This document shows, in pieces, positions 57,477 through 64,000 of a DNA stretch of 64,000 bases; the first letter of the stretch is position 1; each line of letters starts with the position of its first letter. Below the pieces are notes generated by a model that saw nothing but the letters and a program-made list of their open reading frames with translations, did no database searches and was not told where the DNA came from. The stretch is from Anthoceros angustus (taxonomy: Eukaryota; Streptophyta; Anthocerotopsida; Anthocerotales; Anthocerotaceae), in the NCBI GenBank assembly GCA_010909165.1, contig MU008180.1, positions 495,884 through 559,883 on the forward strand, in the 5' to 3' direction. Both the position numbers and the translations under genes were made by a program.

Positions 57477-59121
57477 ATGGAGCGCGACATGGAGATCCAC
57501 CCGGACACCTTCGACGTGATCGTGCTTGGCACGGGGCTGCCGGAGTCCATTCTGGCGGCGGCCGCCGCTGCGGCTGGCCTCTCGGTGTTGCATTTGGATG
57601 GAGGCGATGTGTACGGCTCCGCCTGGGCCTCGCTGTCCCCAGAGGCTGTGGCGGCGCACGCCGGGGAGCCGTGTCCGGAGAGGAGGACGGCGTTGCGGCT
57701 GGGGCGGGGCGGCAGACTGGAGGCTCATCAGCACGGCCGGATCCGGCGCCTTCTCGGGCTTCAAGGCCGGATTGTTGGATGATGAAGGAGAGGCCGGCGC
57801 AGGGGCCGCGGAGCTGGGAAGGCTGAGTGCGTACAACCTGGATCTCGCAGGGCCGAAGCTGGCCTTCTCCGCAGGGCCGCTGGTGGACCTGATGCTGCGA
57901 GCAGGCGCAACCAGCTACCTGGAGTTCAAGGCGGTGGAGAGGTCGTACCTCTGGTCAGCGGGGGGCCTGGTCACGGTGCCAGCCTCGCAGGCGGAGGTTT
58001 TCCAGGACCAGTCGCTGAGCCTGGTGGAGAAACGGCTGCTTATGCGGTTTCTGAAGCTGGTGACGGGCCAGGCGGGAGCAGTGTTTGCGGAGGAGGATCT
58101 GGATGGCTCGTTCGTGGAGTTGCTGCGCAAGCAGCGGCTCCCGGCCTCGCTCCAGGCTATGGTGCTGTATGCGTTTGCGTTCGCGGAGAGCGATCAGGAG
58201 GGGGAAGGCGGGGAGAAGCTCTCGGCCCGGGACGGGCTGCAGCGGCTGGCGATGTATCGGGCCTCCGTGGGGAGGTTCACCAACGCGCCTGGCGCCTTCA
58301 TCTACCCGCTCTACGGGCAGGGGGAGCTCCCGCAGGCGTTCTGCAGATGCGCGGCTGTGAAGGGCGCGTTGTACGTGCTCCGGCGGCCCGTGGATGCGGT
58401 GCTGGTGGACAGGGAGAGTGGGGGTTACAAGGGAGTCCGCACCCGGGCCGGGCAGCTGCTCTTCAGCCGGACGCTGGTGGCGGGGCGACCGCACCTGCCC
58501 GTGGAGGTGGAGGGTGAGCTTGCTGAGGCCTGTTCTGATGAAGGAAGGGCTGCTGGGGGGGGTGCCGGGGCGGGGAAGGTGGCCAGGCTGGTTTTCGTGA
58601 CGGATGCTACTTTGAAGGAGGGCCAGGCTAATGTGTTGGTGGTTTTCCCTCCTGGGTCTGTGCGGAGTGGGTTCTCCAGGCCTGTGTACGCTTTGCAGCT
58701 GGGAGGCGGGGTGTCCGTTTGTCCGCAGGACCGGTTTGCGGTGTATTTGTCCACTGTCTGGGAAGGGGATGATGCTGAGGATGTGCTGCTCGCAGCTGCC
58801 CGGGCTTTGCTGTCGGGCGAGGGTAGCAGTGATAGGCCTAAGGTGCTGTGGTCCGCTTTCTTCTTCAGTGCAGGTGGGGAAGGGTCTGAGGCCGTGGTGA
58901 ACGGTCAGGTCGCGGTCTGCCCCATGCCGGATCAGAGTATCCACTACGGCGACGTTGTGAGTGCCACGGAGAGAATCTTTCACCACCTCTTTCCAACTGC
59001 GGATTTCTTCCCCGCCGCAGCCTCTGCTTCAGATGGCGTAGAGGACGGGGATTCTGCAGTGCAGGATGAGAATGGTGCAGTCCATGATGAGAATGGTGCA
59101 ACCCATGAGGGGCTCGAATGA
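57477..59121 (+). CDS. REP: Rab escort protein (REP), with an apparent frameshift
   Basis: The ATG at 57477 opens a frame with [20 protein letters not shown] and [20 protein letters not shown], the dinucleotide-fold start of the GDI/REP superfamily. From about 57770 the match continues in the +1 frame: [74 protein letters not shown], to a stop at 59121. The change of frame falls between about 57690 and 57770, in GC-rich sequence with no usable intron, so a base error or a real mutation is likely. REP holds newly made Rab GTPases and presents them to geranylgeranyl transferase II for prenylation. The C terminus carries about two and a half copies of a DENGAVH repeat followed by the end EGLE. 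Confidence 0.9.
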
Positions 59122-60115
59122 TCGGCATTTTTTAGTCGAGGATTGGCCAGGGTTGAGCCTTTGCTTTTGGTTAATTGTTTCTTTTGCGACGTCAGTGTCG
59201 TGTTTTGATGATCTTGGGGATGAAGGCAGCCAAGGTTTTTTTATGACCCACCGGCAAAGGATGGTTATCACAGGCAAAGGTTAATTTCTGCTCTGTTCTT
59301 CCATGGTTTTGCATTTCGGAGTCATCCACCCTACTTGATGTGCAGCTGACTGCTTCCGTTTTGTCCAGCTATTGGGGCTTATGATTCTGTGCTCGGGAGG
59401 AGACTGACCTGGAATTGAGACTGCTGGTACCCTTACCCCGTGCTGTCTGTCGGCAGGTAGTGTGTGAGGGGACGATGGTGGCGGGTTGACATCGGTTACG
59501 GCTTCAAGGGACACTTCTGGCTTCTGTTTTGGCTCCAGCTAAGGGCTCGGAATTTGCGGAGCACCAGACCAATGCTGAAAAGGATGAGCCGGTCTTGGTT
59601 TTGGAGGAGGATGGTGGAACGTGGCCATAGACGACGTCAGATCCACACTCACCAGATCATCAACGTGCTGGACTATGTTGGGCAGGAGATAGTCTGGTGG
59701 CCTTCATCTGTGGGGAGGGTATGGGTCGGACAATGGTGCGCGGCGCCGGGTGGTACCTCTCCCGTTTGCATTTTCCGTGTTCTTCTTATTGACTGTAAGA
59801 CTTCTGCTGTCCCAACGGACAGGGAGGTGAAGCGTCAGAGGGATCTGTGGTTAAATCATGCTTGGTCAATGTTGTGTTCGTTTATGGGCGGCGTTGGGAG
59901 AGGGCCAGCAGATTTGAATTTGCTCGATGCATTATTTATGTCCTGTGTCTTGAGGTCGTTGTGGAGGGTTCACTGGGACCGCACCACCTTCCACCGCCTG
60001 ATGAAGCAGTAGGTGCTGGTTCTCTACTGGATACTGCCCTCCCTGACCCTCGCTTGGTCAATTCTCTTGGAAGGATTTTCTTCTGGCTTGGCTCCTTTAG
60101 CGGAACCTGCTCAAA
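59122..60115. other. Region between REP and the 846-residue gene, possible 5' exon
   Basis: A 183-codon open frame at 59464-60012 contains RRQIHTHQIINVLDYVG then QEIVWWPSS, which has a protein-like ring and could be an upstream exon or a separate small gene. The first ATG and splice sites are unclear. Otherwise nothing recognisable. Confidence 0.35.
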
Positions 60116-62656
60116 ATGATGCTGCCCGGGGTGATCAATGTCGATGGAATTCTTGGCCACAGGGATTTGTCGGAGCTGTCTCCCTTGACGGATGGGTTGG
60201 CGAATAGATTTGCGTCTGCTCCGGCGGAGGTTTCGAGCAATGTACCTGATATTGTCAGGATAGAGGACATTATGAGGTGTGTGGAACGAAGTGCTGCTCC
60301 TCCTCTCCCTGCTAATAGTAGGGTGTGCAGAGATTCTCTTGCGGTGTGGTACAAGCATGCTTTAGAAAAAATCCAGGATGATGTAGTAAGGGGCTTGTAT
60401 GAGGTTAATGAGGGAATTCAGCAGGGGAGATCCAGAGCGGATGAACTGTATCAGCTCTTGCTGCAGGAACAAGACGTTCAGCTGCGAAAGCCAATCCAGA
60501 AGGAGCTTGCTGGAATCACCCACCAATTATTTCAGCACGAAGACTCCTGCCGGCGGGCTGTGCTGGAGGCCAGTAGGTCTGTGAGAGTCCGCTACAACGC
60601 ACTGGCAGCTAGGATATCGCTGTGGGACAGTAGACGCACCTCTGTCGGATCCAAGAGGTCCAACAGAGCTCGTAGAGCCAGGCTAGCCATGCAACATTCG
60701 TTTGATGAGAAGGCCTGGGACTTACAGGGAGCGTTCGAAGTGGAATGCGACCTGTGTGCAGAGACAAAGGCTCAGGCGCTGCTGGCTTGCCAAATCTCCT
60801 CAGCAGTGCTTGCTAAGAACACCCAGGATTCGTCTTTGAACGATGCCTTCTCCTTGGGACCTTCGAACGCAGAGTTCCTCCCGGCGACCTCTCTCTGCAT
60901 CTGCTGCGCCTCCTTCCTGGTGTCCATGAGCTCTTCTTGTCCCTACACTCGCCAGCAGGTTGCCACTTTCTTTCCTGTCGTGAAGTTCAGCACGGTCAAT
61001 ATGGTGCGGCTGGCCTCCAACGCCAGCTGCTGGCTGTTTGAAGGCAGGCGAATGGGCATAGAGTGGCAGGCACTCCTGGCTGTCTTCGATGCTGCACGGC
61101 ACAAGGGAAGGACCCTTGTGCCGGCGCTGGATTTCCTGGAGACGCAGTACATGCCGCACCTGTGGGCCAATTTCGAAGGATGTGAAAAGCGGGGCAAGCC
61201 CTTGTGTCGTGCCATATCGGATGTCTTCCAGCCTACAGGGGTGCGCATCGAGGGAGAGTTGCCTCTATTCGCGAATCTAGAGGGCCTTCTTGTTCCACTC
61301 CGCAGCAAGAGTTTGACCTCCATCTCTTGCCTGGGCCGGTTGGGAATCAGGAGCGGTGCGGTGGAATCAGCCCAGGCAGTGAACGACGTTGTGAATAGGG
61401 AACTGTTCAAAACCATCGTCTCCCGTGTCCGGAGATGGCGCAGCGACAGGGAGCGCTTCCGGAGGCATGAGATTGAAGAGCTGCCTCGGCTGCTGGAGGC
61501 CGACTTGTTCGAGGTTGAAGGCTTCCCGTTGAAGGGCTCTGGAAGAGTGATCTCCTCTCTGGCGGGCTCCAAGTTCCTTGGCACCATCTTCGGGAGGAAG
61601 TTCCCTTCTCTGCTCAAATCCCTGGAGCCTGCTCGGATTTCGTTGGAGATGGTGACTCTGTTGATGTACTCCCTACTGACGGATCTGCACTCGCCGCCCT
61701 GCACCGAGGCCTTCATCCGTCGCCTGGCTGGGAAGCATCCTCTGCTCTGGCTCGCATTTGCCTCTCCAAGCGGAGTGGAGGCGAAGGAGGTGGAGAAGCT
61801 CTTGGCTCAGCGGCACCAGCATGTTCACAGCATCGAGGACGACGTGCACAGGGAAGTGGTCCCCTGCTTCTCCCCGGCCCACATGCGGGGCCCTGCTGTA
61901 GTGTGTTGTGGCTCATGCGGGACTGCCTTCATCCTCCCGGAAGAGATCCAAGACTACCTCCATGCTTCCGACGAGGATGTGAAACAGGGAATCGCCCAGA
62001 CAGTGAAGAGCCGCCGCAGCCAGCATTTCCGGACGGTGTTTGCGAGCGACAACGAGTCAGGCATGGTGGACTCCAACTCCGGCCACAGCAACCGCCACCG
62101 GGCTGTGGCAACTGTCATGCCTCGGCTTCTTAAGCAGCTGGAGAACTCCTGGCCCCAAGCACCTACCCGCTGGATGCTGCTCCATGTGCTGGCCTACTTC
62201 AGGAGGTTCCCTAAAGGCGGGCAAATTCACGGACCCCAGTTCCTGTCTCAGCTTGCAGCCTGCATATGGGACTATGTGGAGCAAAGCAGCAGGCTGCATG
62301 AAGTTCAGCAAGGGGATGCCCCGGGTTCTGTTCACAGCCACATGTCCTTCGGCGAGAGGCTGTCTGCGGAGATCCTTTACCTGGCCAAGAGGCAGCTGGT
62401 GCCGGATGCAGGTGTCTATCAGGCTGGCCATTGGCTGAAAGTGTTCCCGCCGGTGAGCTTGCAAAATCGAGACCCTTTGCGCGTGGAGGAGCTCACTCGC
62501 CCTGTTAGCATGAGCGAGCTGAAGGCCATCCTTAAACCGAAGGGAACCTTGAAAGCGCGTCAGTTCTCCTATGGCGTTGGCCCTCCCGTTCGTAGCTTTA
62601 GTAAAACGTTTTCCAAGAAACTGCAAAGGCGCTCCATGAAGAAGAACGAGAACTGA
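60116..62656 (+). CDS. Large unrecognised protein with cysteine-pair motifs
   Basis: One uninterrupted frame of 846 residues, unusual here because nearly all neighbours have introns. I do not recognise it. Visible features: an acidic/hydrophobic start (MMLPGVINVDGILGHRDLSE); a helical segment at about 70-170; a basic patch GSKRSNRARRARLA at about 178-191; Cys pairs CDLC (211-214) and CICC (261-264), then a later CCGSC (near 596), which could form zinc sites; and LGTIFGRKFPSLLKSLEPAR. A very basic C-terminal tail (KTFSKKLQRRSMKKNEN) ends it. There is no signal peptide and no clear membrane span. Double ATG at 60116 and 60119; an upstream exon is possible. Strong codon bias to G/C third positions and lack of stops over 2.5 kb argue it is real. 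Confidence 0.7.
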   Translation: MMLPGVINVDGILGHRDLSELSPLTDGLANRFASAPAEVSSNVPDIVRIEDIMRCVERSAAPPLPANSRVCRDSLAVWYKHALEKIQDDVVRGLYEVNEGIQQGRSRADELYQLLLQEQDVQLRKPIQKELAGITHQLFQHEDSCRRAVLEASRSVRVRYNALAARISLWDSRRTSVGSKRSNRARRARLAMQHSFDEKAWDLQGAFEVECDLCAETKAQALLACQISSAVLAKNTQDSSLNDAFSLGPSNAEFLPATSLCICCASFLVSMSSSCPYTRQQVATFFPVVKFSTVNMVRLASNASCWLFEGRRMGIEWQALLAVFDAARHKGRTLVPALDFLETQYMPHLWANFEGCEKRGKPLCRAISDVFQPTGVRIEGELPLFANLEGLLVPLRSKSLTSISCLGRLGIRSGAVESAQAVNDVVNRELFKTIVSRVRRWRSDRERFRRHEIEELPRLLEADLFEVEGFPLKGSGRVISSLAGSKFLGTIFGRKFPSLLKSLEPARISLEMVTLLMYSLLTDLHSPPCTEAFIRRLAGKHPLLWLAFASPSGVEAKEVEKLLAQRHQHVHSIEDDVHREVVPCFSPAHMRGPAVVCCGSCGTAFILPEEIQDYLHASDEDVKQGIAQTVKSRRSQHFRTVFASDNESGMVDSNSGHSNRHRAVATVMPRLLKQLENSWPQAPTRWMLLHVLAYFRRFPKGGQIHGPQFLSQLAACIWDYVEQSSRLHEVQQGDAPGSVHSHMSFGERLSAEILYLAKRQLVPDAGVYQAGHWLKVFPPVSLQNRDPLRVEELTRPVSMSELKAILKPKGTLKARQFSYGVGPPVRSFSKTFSKKLQRRSMKKNEN

Positions 62657-63086
62657 GCTCTGCAGACCTCTGCTTCAAAGCCCGACACTGCATTCGGTTT
62701 CGAGATGAAAGATGCCAAAACCGTCTTAATCTTATTCTAATCTTATTTGAGAGACTTGCTGTAGGACCATAGCCGATCGAGCCGAAATTGGCAGTATCGG
62801 AACATTTTTGGTTGTGGCCCTGTTTTCCGTAAGAAATAAATGGAATGAAATATATGGAATGAGTCCTGGGCTCGTTCATACTAGCTGGTCTTTGTAGAGG
62901 AAGTGCTATGGGAGGAAGCACGGAGTGACGTATGATGTGCAGAGAGGCTCCTACGAGGCAGAGGCAGAGGCAGAAGCAGAAGCAGAAGCAGAGCATATTC
63001 TGCTGTGGAGCAGGAACCTTGGAAGGCGCAGTAGTGGGCGATAGTGGAGCACCGTTTTAATTAACTTGGACTCCCGGTCTGTGGAA
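62657..63086. other. Intergenic region with hexamer microsatellite
   Basis: The 3' UTR of the 846-residue gene (AATAAA-like AAATAAATGG at 62835-62844) and the promoter side of the PhoD-like gene. A (GAGGCA/GAAGCA)n hexamer tract lies at 62955-62993. Confidence 0.6.
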
Positions 63087-64000
63087 ATGGACAGGAGGAG
63101 GAATAGCGGGCCGGATTTGGAGGGTCTGGAGTTGTTGGAGCCGGAGAGCTGGGCCGATTCTCAGGAGCCTCTGGGAGGAAGCCGGCGGCGAGACACTCGA
63201 CGCAAGGTGCAATCGTGCAAATTTTGAAAACAAGATGGTCAAGCTAATTCACGAGTCCTGCAGAGCTCATGCTGCTCACGTTTGGGCGGGGCGTCTGATT
63301 GACTGCAGATACGCTGGAAGACCGCACTTTTGGTGTGTATGGGTATTCTGTCTCTCGGCTCGGCCGCCATCTCTATTTGGAGTGTTGCGCTTCTGGAGCG
63401 GCTGGAGGATTCCCAGATTTCCATTCATGGTCAGCAGCAGTTGGTGTCCAAGATCGCATTCGGGTCCTGCACGGCCTATGACTATCAGCCACAGCCGGTT
63501 TGGACTAATGGAGTTATCCCCAGCAATCCCGACGCATGGATATGGTTAGCCTCTGCTATGTGGTTTAGTTTGTTTTTAGAGAGTCCGAGTGGTAATTCTT
63601 ACTGGAGTTGTAGTTCGTTGGAAAGTCCAGCTATCGTGGGCTTTGTGGTCGCAGGCTAGGAGATATGGCGTACATGGATGAGCCACGAGTGAATTGTGAT
63701 TCCCTACCAGGGCACAAGGAATGTAATTGCACCAATGATTGGCTTCATCAAGCTCCTTATTCTTGCATGGCAGGTTCTTGTTCTGCTGCCCTGGAACATT
63801 TGCTACTAGAAGGGACTGAGCAGATTAGTTTTTTTACGGCATGCTCAATGCTTGACTTGGCTACGACTTGCGTCTGGTACAGGTGACATGGACCATGCCT
63901 TGAGCCGTGCGCAAGCTCAGCTCTCCAATCCTGACTACGCCCAGGTAAGTCCAGTGCGTTACAACCCGTGTTGACCCCGAGGTTGTGATGGGGTGGTAGA
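63087..64000 (+). CDS. PhoD-like metallophosphatase, 5' part (runs off window)
   Basis: Four exons, 63087-63206, 63309-63544, 63655-63773 and 63883-63944, join in frame to about 179 residues; the next donor (CAG|GTAAGT at 63945) leads beyond the window. Exon 1 (MDRRRNSGPDLEGLELLEPE) is cytosolic-like. Exon 2 starts with a membrane anchor (LLVCMGILSLGSAAISIW), then SKIAFGSC and NPDAWIWLGDMAYMDEP, the PhoD/purple-phosphatase-type metal-binding start (GSC...GD). A Cys-rich loop CDSLPGHKECNCTNDW follows, typical of the plant PhoD-like group. Such enzymes are calcineurin-like phosphoesterases, probably secretory-membrane anchored with a lumenal active site (inference); substrate unknown. Confidence 0.88.

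Noticed and set aside
57955-58986. 343-codon minus-strand frame opposite REP
   Set aside because: Antisense shadow; the plus strand carries the conserved GDI/REP blocks.

Overview
The window is nuclear DNA of a land plant, most likely a non-seed plant with swimming sperm. Genes are split by many short introns (mostly about 70-130 bp), the coding arms are GC-rich, and the content is plant-specific: an early light-induced protein, a DYW-class PPR editing factor, plastid glycerol-3-phosphate acyltransferase, 12-oxophytodienoate reductase and an FPF1-like protein. A nearly complete IFT121/WDR35 gene, needed to build cilia and absent from flowering plants, argues for a lycophyte, bryophyte or fern grade. 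Very short introns and compact spacing would fit a Selaginella-like lycophyte, but that is inference.

Left arm (1-17.2 kb), compact and ordinary: ELIP (+), PPR-DYW (-), COG7 (+), plastid GPAT/ATS1 (+), an MCD1-like chloroplast-division protein (-, tentative), a HCA59/TLS1 splicing-associated protein (+) and an OPR (-). Full exon chains join in frame for all of these. Two head-to-head pairs (PPR/COG7 and MCD1-like/HCA59) share short intergenic promoters.

Repeat-rich middle (17.2-41.4 kb): a 26-bp minisatellite, a PPR pseudogene, a degenerate 3.0-kb hAT transposon with 18-bp terminal inverted repeats, AT-rich debris, a TPX2 spindle-assembly gene on the minus strand, and a secreted Gnk2/DUF26-like protein. 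Four near-identical direct tandem duplications of 1.9-2.2 kb lie here and a fifth lies at 51.0-53.9 kb. Collapsing each one restores a coherent single-copy gene, and the copies differ mainly by tiny indels, often near the junctions. Unmerged overlapping contig ends are therefore the leading explanation; about 9.6 kb of the window may be redundant.

Right arm (41.4-64 kb): a serine beta-lactamase-like protein (+) ends 26 bp from the end of IFT121 (-). Then follow an FPF1-like gene in an AT-rich island, a proline-rich HRGP-family protein (+), an unidentified plastid-type membrane protein (-) head to head with a Rab escort protein (+, apparent frameshift), a large unrecognised 846-residue protein (+), and the first four exons of a PhoD-like phosphatase that runs off the window.

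The genes share no single pathway. Several products (ELIP, GPAT, MCD1-like, probably the PPR and the 56-57 kb membrane protein) appear plastid-directed. COG7 and REP act in membrane traffic, and TPX2 and IFT121 in microtubule structures. I found no convincing new multi-gene system. The most notable features are the serial duplications, the GC-AG introns, the altered DYW terminus and the unrecognised 846-residue protein.
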